This document shows, piece by piece, positions 41,301 to 51,744 of a stretch of DNA of 64,000 nucleotides. Both the position numbers and the translations under genes were made by a program. Within the stretch, counting starts at the first letter, position 1. Every line of letters begins with the position of its first letter. The DNA comes from Pipra filicauda. Taxonomy: Eukaryota > Chordata > Aves > Passeriformes > Pipridae. The notes beneath the pieces were generated by a model, which saw only the letters and a program-made list of their open reading frames with translations, was not told where the DNA came from and made no database searches. Where the stretch lies: positions 2,045,501 to 2,109,500 of the forward strand of contig NW_024104532.1 in the NCBI RefSeq assembly GCF_003945595.2. The letters run 5' to 3'.

Positions 41301-44300
41301 GAGCTGAACTCGGGGACTAACATGTGTTAACAAAGATTAACAGATCCACCAGTTATGCAGCAAAATCCTTCTGTGGATTCCTACAGGATCCGCACTCTGC
41401 CTGCGTATGTTCAGTTCAAATCCAGTCACACTAAGAGGGGCTGCCTGATTTTAAGATTGTAGTTTAGTTAGGCACCTGAAAGACAGGAGTCTAATTCATT
41501 AAAATTAAACTATAATTAATAATATCTTTAATTAAAGTCTTCAGAAGAAAATCTAGATTGAATCAACAAACTAAACCGCTCTGAGGTCCTTCTTGGCTCT
41601 TGCCAGTCCAAGGTTTGGTTTATTAACTAGTTATTCAGCATTTTTTTTTACCATCACAGCCGTGTTTGCAAGCCCACACCTACCAGCCTGCCTAACCACA
41701 TTTGTATCAGCACATTCTGAGAAAATCTGGGCAGCAATCCCAAAGCGCCTCTGCAGAGGAGAGAATACCCAGAGGACCTGCACACTGAGCACTAACGACA
41801 GCCCGGGATGATGCAGTCTGTGACATCCCACCTCGGAGAGCTGGATCACAGGATAACCAGACACACAAGTAAAGCTGCCATACCCCATCAGCCTCACAAA
41901 AAACCCTGCAACTCAAATGTGTTACCAGGACGAAGTTACATGGCTGGATGAAATATATTTCATCTTCCACAGTTTCTCAGACAGTTTTTAGCCATTTCAG
42001 CTACAGACCCAGCCTATGTTTAGAATCTGCAATGCCAATAACTAGTTACCTGACTGGTAAGAAGTTAAAACATAAAATAAGACTTTCAAGATTTCTCTAG
42101 GTCCACACTGATAAAGTTTCCATTGCTGCTGCTGCCTTATCTGTTTAAGTCATGTAAATAAAGAGCATCAGCTTCCAGGCCTGTGAAATAGGCAGCTTAG
42201 CTTCCTGCAGCACCAGGCTCATGTAACAGAAATACCAAACAAATGGTGAAAATATCTAGAAAAGTTCCTTTTAAAACATGTTCAAACTCAAGACATGCAA
42301 CCAAAGAATTCTTCCAGAGAAACTCCACGAGACTAAGTACCCACTTCTGAGTGTTCCTCCCAAGTACACGACTAATTACAGAGCAGCAGGGCCTCTCTGC
42401 AATGAGAGGAGATGCTGTAAGGGCAGGGAAACAGGCTCAGGTGTCTGAATCACACTGAAGGAGCTGGACCTGGATATGCACTTAAAAAGCATAACTACGG
42501 TGAACTGTCCAGTCTAACCACATCAAACACTGCCAGGTGCATTTGGAGCTAAAAATGGATTCAGAAGAGTAAACCACCACCCAGGTTCCAGAGGACGGGA
42601 AGAGAAGCCATCTGCACGTCTGTGTGAAGAGGAGGAAACCGACCCAAGTTTAGCAAACAGCTCAAAGAATGTTTTTTCGAGTGCAACATGAAACACAAGG
42701 CAGGCTTATACAGTTTTCCAGGACACACCCATTCGTTCAGATCTCACTGGCATGATGTGCCTTTCTGCATCTGCACCACGGACTCCAGCTGCTGAACTGG
42801 AGTGAGATACTGATCTCTTTCCATCACCTCCAAAGGAAGGAATTCCCCAGTACTTCTTCCAACACTTTGCTCAGTTCATATCTCCACCAGAATCAAGCTC
42901 TAACATCAGAAGCTCTTCATAAGACTGATACAAACAAGGTGAATCCTGTGCTTTGGACAAGCAGCACTTTTATATCACTCTGTAAGATTTCTGATGATCC
43001 TTCCACATAATGGTGGTCACAAAGACAACCATTTCCTAACGATAATGAGTTTATGAATTAATTGAATCCTTTAGTGATATTACAACTCAAAAACTAGAGC
43101 TGATTACCACAGTTATTAAAGCTAATTAGAAAAAAAAAAGATACAGTTTCTCATGCACAGGCAGCTTGTATTTAAGATAACTGGCAAAACTAAGCCAAGG
43201 TTACAGATAAACCGAAGTTACCGGATGCAATAGCTTAACAGCTCCCACCTTAACACAGTATTTTTTTAATATTTAAATCTATCTTCATTGACCTACAAAC
43301 AAAAGTGATCAAAGAGTAATTATTTCCTTCTTCTCCTCCCACATTTGATCTCTACGGACACACTACACAGACAAAAACCCCTAACTGAAATACACGTAAA
43401 AGCATCCAAGTCTGAAACACAAGTTAACAGAAACTCTTTTATTAAAAGCTGCATAAGAAATGAATACCGCAACACCTACAGACTTCAAAAAAAAGTATAC
43501 TGAATGAGATCACAAATGGCTAATATTTATGAGTCAAACATGTTACACAAATCTCGTTTTTCTTTGGTAAATAAGTGGCATCGTATGCCTCCAGTATCTA
43601 ATATTCTCTCTGGTTTGCTGATACTTGCGTGCATTACACAAAAAACATTAACATTTTTTTCCACTTTATTCTCTGAACCACGTTATTTATGCACCAGGTC
43701 CCACACACACACCCCCAAAAAGACAGCACAACCAGAAGATAAGAATCCCTCTAAGAGCTCCATCTGTCACAAGTGTACTTGGTACACGGAACTACTCGAG
43801 CACGGAAGAAAAATGAGAATTCTCATCACAAACCTTATTTTAAAAGGCTACAGAAGGTCTCAAAAAACCGACTGACATGACACAAGTAGGAAAGATGGAA
43901 AAAGCCCTGTTCTCCACGCCACGGGCAGGCTGCTCCTTACATAAGCATGACCATATGCTCCAGGGCCCGTCTCCAGGAGGGGTGCCCGGCTCCGCTCCGT
44001 GTCTCACCCGTGACAGCGCACGGACTGGGGGATGCACAGCCGGCCGAGGGGACCGGAGGGAAAACACAGACCCCACGGAGGGTGGGGAGCACGGAGCCCC
44101 CCGGCCAAGGCAGCACCTCGGTCAGGGCGGCAGGAGCCCGCAGCTCATCCCCGGGGCCCGCACAGGCAGGCAGCGAATCCCGAGACCCTCCCGCCCCGCT
44201 CCCCAGCCGGAGAGTTCTCTCCTGCCCGGCGCAACTCCCGCGCTCACCGCCGGCGCCGCGGGCGGCCCCGCGCATCCTCCCGGCCCCGCTGAACTCCAGT

Positions 44301-44479
44301 AACCCCGGCGGCTCCCGGCGCCGGCGGAGGAGGGGAGCGGGGAGGGGAAGGGGGGGATGGAGGGCGGGGAGAGGAAAGGGGGGGGCTGCGCACGGGGAAG
44401 GCCGGGGAGCCCCGACACGGGCACGGACAAGCAGGGGCGCGGAGGGGCCGCGGGAGCGGCGGGCGCGCGCGGGAATCAC
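35371..44479 (-). other. RNF145: RNF145 intron 1 (probable)
   Basis: About 9.1 kb between the exon 2 acceptor and the probable exon 1 donor. It contains the solo LTR at 38,337-38,959 and runs into the CpG island at its 5' end. No other gene is recognised. Confidence 0.6.
38337..38959 (-). mobile_element. Solo LTR, avian ERVL-type (copy A)
   Basis: Starts TGTCATGG and ends CCAGGACC on the plus strand. AAGAT before and AAGAA after form a 4/5 target duplication. A TATAAA box on the minus strand (38,719-38,724) sets the orientation, sense to RNF145. I recognise the family from memory as an LTR abundant in songbirds. A CAAA-rich expansion at 38,522-38,597 makes it longer than copy B. The 261-bp core 38,614-38,874 is nearly identical to copy B. 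Confidence 0.88.
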
Positions 44480-44640
44480 CTGAGCCCGCGGGGTCGCCGC
44501 CGCCTCCTCCTCCTCTTCCACCCCCTCCTCTTGCTCCCGCTCCCCGGTGTCTCCGCGCTTCTCACGCCGACGGCGGCGGCGGCTCGTCGGTGCCCGGCGG
44601 CAGAGCGGCTCCTCGAGGCACCATGGCCGCGCCGCGCCGC
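44480..44640 (-). other. RNF145: Probable RNF145 non-coding exon 1
   Basis: Inferred 5' UTR exon in the CpG island. A CTCAG/GTGATT donor places the 3' edge at 44,480, phase-compatible with the exon 2 acceptor at 35,371. The 5' edge is a guess from the promoter motifs at 44,724-44,745. Other GT donors exist in the island, so the exact exon is uncertain. No ATG in frame with the main start is seen in this segment. Confidence 0.4.
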
Positions 44641-44723
44641 CTCAGGGCGCCGCCGACACCGCGCGGCCCCGCGCACGGGCGGCCATGGCCCCGCTCGCCT
44701 GCGCGCGCGCGCCGCCCCGCTCC

Positions 44724-44733
44724 GCGCATGCGC
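44724..44733. promoter_or_regulatory. NRF1-type site
   Basis: The perfect palindrome GCGCATGCGC matches the core of the NRF1 consensus. It lies roughly 80-100 bp upstream of the probable RNF145 exon 1, a usual position for this factor in housekeeping CpG promoters. Binding is inferred. Confidence 0.6.
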
Positions 44734-44736
44734 GGG

Positions 44737-44745
44737 CCCCGCCCC
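44737..44745. promoter_or_regulatory. GC box (SP/KLF-type)
   Basis: CCCCGCCCC directly beside the NRF1-type palindrome matches an SP1/KLF GC box on the minus strand. It supports this part of the island as the RNF145 core promoter. Such motifs are common in CpG islands, so on its own it is weak evidence. Confidence 0.45.
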
Positions 44746-44910
44746 ACCCGCGGAGCGGCCCCTCCGCCCCCGCCCGGAGCCGGGCACGGGAAGGGGGTTT
44801 TGGGTGGAAAGCACCGGGAATTCGGCTGGGGAGGTGACGCTCCCTGCCGGCTAGAGGGGTGTGGCACTAACGCTCTTCGCCCGCCCCCACGAAATAGCAG
44901 AAGTTGAGGT

Positions 44911-47900
44911 TTGGGTTCGGTTTGGGGTTCTCCCGGGACGCGTGGACTCGCCAGGGCAGCGGCGAGTCTGGGAGATGACTCAGAAAAGCCGGTCAGCAAA
45001 ATTTGAGGTAGTGTCTGGGCAAATGTTTAAAAGGCAGCCCTGCTATTTTAATAATACTCTTTAGTGGCCTTGTGGAACATAAAGTGCTGTATTAATTTCA
45101 AATACTAAAGGCTGACTCTGGTTTTTTCCAGTGTTGCACTGCAGAATCTCCAGTCATCTTTGTTGTGAGATCAACCAGAAAAAACACCAGAATTTCTGTA
45201 TTACTGCACTGTCATTTTTCAGCTGGAGACCTGAGCCAGAGGCAGCTCCCTCAGCCCAGTTCATGCTGCAGAGCCTTTGCATGAAAAGTCTCACCAGTAT
45301 TTACTCATCCTGTAAAGGTTGTGTGGCCAGGCCCTAGCACACATTCCTAAGTGGTATGGAAAAAATTATGATCCAAGAGAAGTAATGTTTTTTACCTTAA
45401 TATTTGAAAAAAAAATACAAAGCCGCATTGTCTGGAACATGAAAAAAAACTTTGCTGCAGTGAGGAATGAGGGAATACACTGAACTGGAAAATCCTGTAG
45501 TTCACTAGGGTTGGGCTAGCCAACTTAATAATTGCTTTTTTCCTTCCATCTCTAATGAGAACTGGAGCATTCACAGACGTGGGTATTAACAGTGCATGGC
45601 TTTAACACAGTGTCTAACTCTGTGAAGCAGAGATATTAAAATAAGAGGTTTGGGTGTCTTATTGGCATTCTGCTTTGCAACATTACCCTTGTCTGAGTAC
45701 CCAAAGATTTTTAAGCCGAGAGAAGGGTAGTTTGAACGTGTCTGTGGTGGGGCTCTGCTCTGCTGCATCCTCAGCTGGTTGCACTTGGTGTTCACACTGG
45801 GCCAGTCTCCCAAACTCCAGTCAGTCCACAATGCAGAAGGAAGGAGACCAAATGGCACAACTGACAGGGGTGTCCCAGACCTTTGCAGGTACCACAGAGG
45901 AGCTAAGCACAATTTTTCACAAGCTTCAGATTTTAATGCTATTTGAAAAAATAACAGGCTTTTTATTGAAAAATTCTTAGTTTGAAGCAAACAGTCCATG
46001 CAAGGATTCCTAAACTCAGTAATTCTTCTCTTTCGAAAGAACCAACCTGCATGTCCAGCCAAACTAAGGACGTACACATGTGATTGTTACTCATAAGCAC
46101 TCCGTGCTCTGGTCAGGCTTAGGAGGTTCACAGAGCCCCTTGTGCACAGGGCTTCTCTGATCTGCTCAGTGTCTCCTCTCAGCAGTTGGGTTTCCTCCTT
46201 TGTCACTTAACAGGTCCCTGCATGACAAATGTTTGCAGCTCTTGTTTTATGTATCTTGTTAACAATCATGCCACTATCAGTCAATCCTGTTGTACCTGGG
46301 GTAAACACACCGCTCCAAACCCTGCACTCTGCTTCACCAGTCTCCAGCCACCCTGTTTTTCTGCCTGGCTCAGCCCACTCACTACTGTGCCCTTGTTCAA
46401 CACTTGCCAGTACCTCACTCCTTATCACAAGGAGTATGAATCAGTGTCATATAAGGCATAAGAATTTCGGCCTCATTTCTAGGGGCTGCTTGTCTACTCA
46501 TGCCATAGATGGAAAAAATTCATGAGTCACTTCTTTTCTGTTCTTTGTGGGCTCAGTTCAACGCTGACTGAGGTTATGGGAATGGTGCAGGACCTCTAAG
46601 TCCTACCTCTCTGCAAAGCTGCACGGGAGACAAAAAGACAGCAAGCAGCAGAGAAACAAATACATATTCACAACTATAGACGGTAACAGGTATTTATAGG
46701 AGTTGAACTGGAAGTATCTGTTATTATTTTAGAAGTAATTATATCATGAAAGTATTGTAGCAAATCCCCAAAGTTCTCGCTTCCATTTGCAAGCAAACAA
46801 TAGGAACTGAACCCCACCTTTATTTCATTCTATCATCTCTCAGCATATAATTCTGTAAATGTGCTACTTCACAAAAGCAAAGGCTTTGTAATGAGCAGAT
46901 CAGGTATGTGCCATTACCACTGTTTTGTCAGACATGGCTTTTTTAAAGCACCTCAACTTTCTGCTTCATTTCTCTGGAATTTTAAAAGCCTTTCCTGCAT
47001 TTTACACTGGGTGGCTGAGAATTCTGAACTCAATGACTGTTCATCTCTCATTATTAACAGAGGCCTTTGGATTCCAGAATTTCAGTGATCAGCAACTGAA
47101 GACAGAAGGGCACCGCTATGGTGATATCTCATTAAAACTTTGAAAAGACCTTCTCAGAGTTCAGATAATGTGGAAGCTTGATTTGTCCATGCAGATGGAC
47201 AAATGCCAGCACCCCAAACTGCTTACAAAGAAAATCCCTCATAAGAATTCTCAAAGAACAGCAAAATATGCTGACGCTGCATGCATAAGGTGGACAATAA
47301 CATGGGCAGTTTTATTTGAAGCTTTTTACAAGCCATTGTTTCAGAAAATACTCATACATACATATGTAATAGCAAAGGAATGTCTTAACAAGTAGGTTAT
47401 ATTGCATAAAGTCAGACAAAAGTTAAATAATGCGAAAATTAAGATTGCCTGTGAAACCTAATTTGGTGCCTTGTGTGTAATACTGATGGCAGCCAGCCCC
47501 CAAAGCCTTTCCGTTCTCTTCTTGCAATTTTATCCCATTCACTAAACAAAGGAATGAATAAATTTTAATTAAACTTTAATTCAGGCAGAAACACATACCC
47601 AGGCACAGAAATTGGGAGCATTACTGGGTGCCACAATAGCAACAGAGCCAGTGCATCTCCCTCTGATTTACCTACTCTTATTCTGTACCCCCATCTCAAA
47701 AATTCCCCTGCTTTTCATTATCTGTGACCCTATTTCCTAAATTTCTGCCCATCACTTAGCTTCTCATCAACCCTTATTTTTCCTCTCACTGCTTTTCAGA
47801 GCTCTTTCTAGAATTCAGCCAGTCACAGTTTCTCAATTTCCTATTTGTTTTCACTCTCTTCAAGAAACCACTTCTGCAATATCTTTGATAATTAAATCTC

Positions 47901-50900
47901 TCCTATGATTACATATATTTTTACCACTTTCATAATGCTGGAGAGTGCTGACTCCAAATAAACAGCTGCTGTGATTTTCAGTGTACCTAAAGGAAAGCCA
48001 TAGCAATCTCTGTGTTGAAAAGCTGGAGAGCTGGGTGGTGATGTAAGGAAAGGGATGAATCAGGTTTTGTTCAGCGAACAAAAGCATCACAGTTCTTTCC
48101 CAAGATCCCTTGCCAGTGGGGCATAATCTAGAATACAAAGAATCGAAGTAAATAAAATAAAAATCATTGGGCTGAATAGTGGCAGAAGAATAACAGTTGC
48201 ATTCAGAAAGTGGAAAATCATATGGTACACGGGTACAAGCCTCTAGTATTTATAGCATCTCACAGTGCCAACAATAACTAAATAATCCTGAAAAACTCCT
48301 GTAAGGAAACTACATAAATATTATTCTAACCTCCCCTTTATTGATAAAGAAGCGGAGACAGAGACTTACTGTATTAGTGATAACCTGGAAAAGTGTTTAA
48401 TTTCAAACCTGAGACATTTCCATGTCTCTAGCTGAGCTGCCAGCTCCTAAAGCATTACTGAACACTGGGAATGCAGCACTCAGCGTTGTGCCTGGAGTCA
48501 CAGTGACTCAGAATCACAGGGAGCATTCAAATGCTGCATTTCTGGGGCACAGTGATGGCAGTGTCCAGCACACCCCGCTGGCTGCTCTGCTGCAGTCAAG
48601 TGGTGATAAGCAGGGCAGGAGACTTGCACACACGGCTGAGTCAGGCTGGAACACTGGGATGGGATTAGACTTCCAGAGTATGACATTCTCAGACATCACT
48701 GCTTCTAGCACCTGCTTAGAACAAACTATGTAACAGAGAAAGGGGACAGAAAAAAGCAATAAAGTATTGTAGGAAACTGTAAAAAGAGGTGTGAGAGGAA
48801 ACCAAAGAGCATAAAACATATTAAGAGTAAAATACACTGCTACCAAGGTATTTTAAGGATTCTTCTATTCTTAGTGCAGAATATGGGCTCTGTTCTAGAT
48901 TTTTTCCTAATGTGGGTTCAATTTATAAGTGGGGTAGAGAGGCTGGTGCATATTCAAGTGAGTTTTCTGAACTAAAAGCAATTTGGAAAAAAAAAAAAAA
49001 AACAAAACTTTTAAGACCTTGAAATCTGTCTGTTGGTCCCTTCTTAGTGTGCAGCACATTAACACCTGCACTGACTCTCCCCATTAAAGTCACTGAATAG
49101 AGAAATATTTAGCATCTCTCAGGCCTGCAACATCATCACCTTTTGCTTTCTAACTCCTTAGATCACAGAGATGTGATCTAATCTCTTAATTCCCAAAGCA
49201 ACCTTTGGAGCTTTCCACACAGTTTTCCGCTTTAAATTTTCAAGGATTCTTACCTAGCTTCCCCCTGAGTTATTTGTGGGAGTTTTTTCTCTCTTACATG
49301 CAGCATGAACAGCAATTTAGGAGAAGAGCTCCTGGGCTTCAGTAGTTATGCACAGAAGTGCATAGCTCAAAACGCTCAGAAATGCGTGATGTGAACCTGA
49401 GGCACGGGAAGGGAGCCAGGAGGCATCAATCTGACATGCAGTCACTTCTTTTATTTCACCCTAGAGTATCCCAGGACGTAGCAGTGCACATCAAGGTGAA
49501 AGGGAACGTGCATGTGCTTTAGAATTTCCACACTGCTCTTCCTGCCTCTTGCCTCTACTAAATTACCACAGTGCAAACCCACCAAGAAACATATTCCTCA
49601 GTACAAAGAAAAGATTATGCTGTTTGGGTTCTGAATTGTAATTATATGGTCATAATCAAATCACCACTTTGCACTTATTAACGTTAGGATTGAGCACCAC
49701 CATGTGTTTTCACAGCTAAATAAATGGAATTATTTATCTGCACCATATGAATGTCGTCAGTATCAGAGCATCTTTCGAGGATGTCCTCAAAGCCAGGATA
49801 CTAAAACACCAGCATCACACCAGAAACTAGATATGTATGAATACCTATAAATACCTTTTCATATTACTCCTCAAACAGAAAAAAACCCCAAACCCCAAAC
49901 CCTACTGCCTCTTTTTCAAGAGAGCTTTTTCAAAGCCAACAAGAAAACAATAAAAAATATTTAAAAAAAATCATAACTAGAGAGGCGATCGCACTACATG
50001 TCATTTTTGTAGCCTGAATTTTTAAGAAGGCCTAGAGGGTGCATATTTTCATGACAGGGTGTGACTTCAATTACTAGTTGCAGTTTTGGAAGCTTCCCAG
50101 CACTACTGCAACGTGCTGCCTTGTGTGCAGAGGACAACTGTGTGTCATTAAAGCAAAAAGTAAACCCTTGGTGACTGGGATACAAACACAGCAACTGGTT
50201 TTAAGTGGACTTACATGCAGTCAGAAACTAAACTTGACAAGAACAGCCATTACAGCAATCTCCCATTTGCACCACTCTTCTGGAAACCAAAGCAGTGCTT
50301 TTACGTGAAAACCTGAACACAGAACAAACTCAGAATTCATATCCAGGCAGGAAATACATTAAATTAATATCCACTTAGGAAAGAAATCAGGCTTCTACAC
50401 ACTTTTTGCTTATACTGCCCTTCTCCACTGAGATTTATTTATACTAGGAATAGCTCTTAGAAGTTCCAGCAGCTACTCCAAAGAAACTTGGACTCAGTAC
50501 AGAGCTGCTTATCTCTGCTCTTTTGTTCTCTTCCCTACTTATCACCAAATTAAAAAGAAAGAGAAAAACTATCTAACCTCTCAACACAGCAAGACCTAAG
50601 GTAATGGAGGACTGAAATCTTCACCTCCTTCCCCATATTTTCCACCATCTCTACCAAGTGGAACCGCAGTCTGTGTCACCTCCACGTGATTTCACATAAG
50701 AGACCACACTACTGCACAACAACTTTCTTCCCTTTAAACTATTTCTGTAAAGCAGAATATGTGAGTGCAAAAGGCCATTTTGGGGCAAAGTACATTTTTT
50801 CTTCTACATCCGTTATCCACCCACAAAACCGCTGCAGCTGAAGCCAGTTCCCAAGAATCCCACCAGTAGCCAAGAAGTGACCCCTGATTCAACAGATACA

Positions 50901-50947
50901 ACAATATACCTGTAGAGAGTCAGCTTAGGAGTGAAGGGAGTTTTGAG
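44911..50947. other. Intergenic spacer between RNF145 and UBLCP1
   Basis: About 6 kb of AT-rich sequence with no splice-supported exon, RNA gene or recognised repeat. Small open frames, the largest being 45,586-46,077 on the minus strand, have no recognisable protein. Any enhancer here cannot be identified by eye. Confidence 0.7.
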
Positions 50948-51465
50948 TCATAGAATCAGGGAATGGTTTGGGTTGGAAGAGACCTTAAAGATCATGTAAT
51001 TCCAACCCTCCAGCAGTGGGAAGGAACACTTTCCACTAGAGCAGGTTGCTTCGAGCCCCATCCAACCTGGTCTTGAACACTTTCAGGGATGGGGCAGCCA
51101 CAGCTTCTCTGGGCAACCTGTGCCAGTGTCTCACCTCCCTCACAGGGAAGTATTTCTTCTTAACATCTAATCTAAACCTACTCCTTCAGTGTGAAGCCAC
51201 TCCCGCTTGTCCTGTCACTCCAGGCCCTTGTAAATAAGTTTCTCTTCATCTTTCTTTAGGCTCCCTTCAGGCCCTGGAAGGCCACAATTAGGCCATCCCG
51301 AAGCTTCTCCTCTCCAGGCTGAACAATCCCAACTTTCTCAGCCTTTCCTCACGGCAGAGCAGCTCCATCCCTCTCATCATCTTGGTGCCTCCTCTGGACT
51401 CGCTCCATGTCCTTCCTGCGCTGGGGACCTCAGAGCGGGGCAGCGCTGCAGGGGGGTGTCTCAGT
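50948..51465 (-). mobile_element. CR1 LINE 3' fragment abutting the UBLCP1 CpG island
   Basis: Reads as the reverse complement of a CR1 3' end: TCATAGAATCAGGGAATGG, GGTTGGAAGAGACCTTAAAG, GCAACCTGTGCCAGTGTCTC, CTCTCCAGGCTGAACAATCC in order. At about 518 bp it is the longest and best-preserved CR1 copy in the window. Its 5'-truncated side ends some 50 bp before the CpG island begins. Confidence 0.95.
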
Positions 51466-51679
51466 CGGTATCGGTGGGTACGGAACAATCTTCTTTAAAG
51501 GTTAACGACAGAAAAGGCACACTGGCGGCACAGCTGCCCCTGCAAACCGCCTCTGCGGCCTCCCCCGGCGCTGAGCTCCCACGGGCGCAGCTCCCTGCGC
51601 GACCCGGCTCCCAGGGAGGTCCCTGACGGAGCAGCCCCGCTGGCGCTGCCCGCCCGGCCCCGCGCACATCCGGGGCCTC

Positions 51680-51744
51680 CCGCTTCCGCCGGGCGCCAGT
51701 TCCGCTTCCTGCGGGCGGACGGGACGGGGCCGGTGCCGCGGCCG
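51680..51744 (+). other. UBLCP1: Probable UBLCP1 non-coding exon 1
   Basis: The best donor in the island is GGCCG/GTGAGC, giving an exon end at 51,744. The 5' edge is a guess from the ETS-type motifs. The next acceptor with UBLCP1 sequence is at 54,125 or 54,128, so exon 1 would be wholly untranslated, as I recall for mammals. Confidence 0.35.

Larger units (their letters stand above)
43960..44910. promoter_or_regulatory. RNF145: CpG island promoter of RNF145
   Basis: About 950 bp of very GC- and CpG-rich sequence, unlike the AT-rich flanks. It sits at the 5' side of the minus-strand RNF145 exons and holds an NRF1-type palindrome and GC boxes. Long open frames on both strands here are a by-product of the composition, which depletes stop codons. 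Confidence 0.85.

Noticed and set aside
44621..44626. CCATGG palindrome giving a start codon on both strands in the RNF145 island
   Set aside because: The minus-strand frame stops after 20 codons and is not in frame with RNF145. The plus-strand frame has no downstream exon.
43877..44999. Several long overlapping open frames on both strands in the first CpG island
   Set aside because: GC-rich sequence depletes stop codons. The predicted products are Pro/Arg/Ala-rich without domains, overlap in all frames, and lie in a promoter.
45586..46077. 163-codon minus-strand open frame in the intergenic spacer
   Set aside because: No recognisable domain or splice-supported partner exon, and an overlapping open frame on the other strand.
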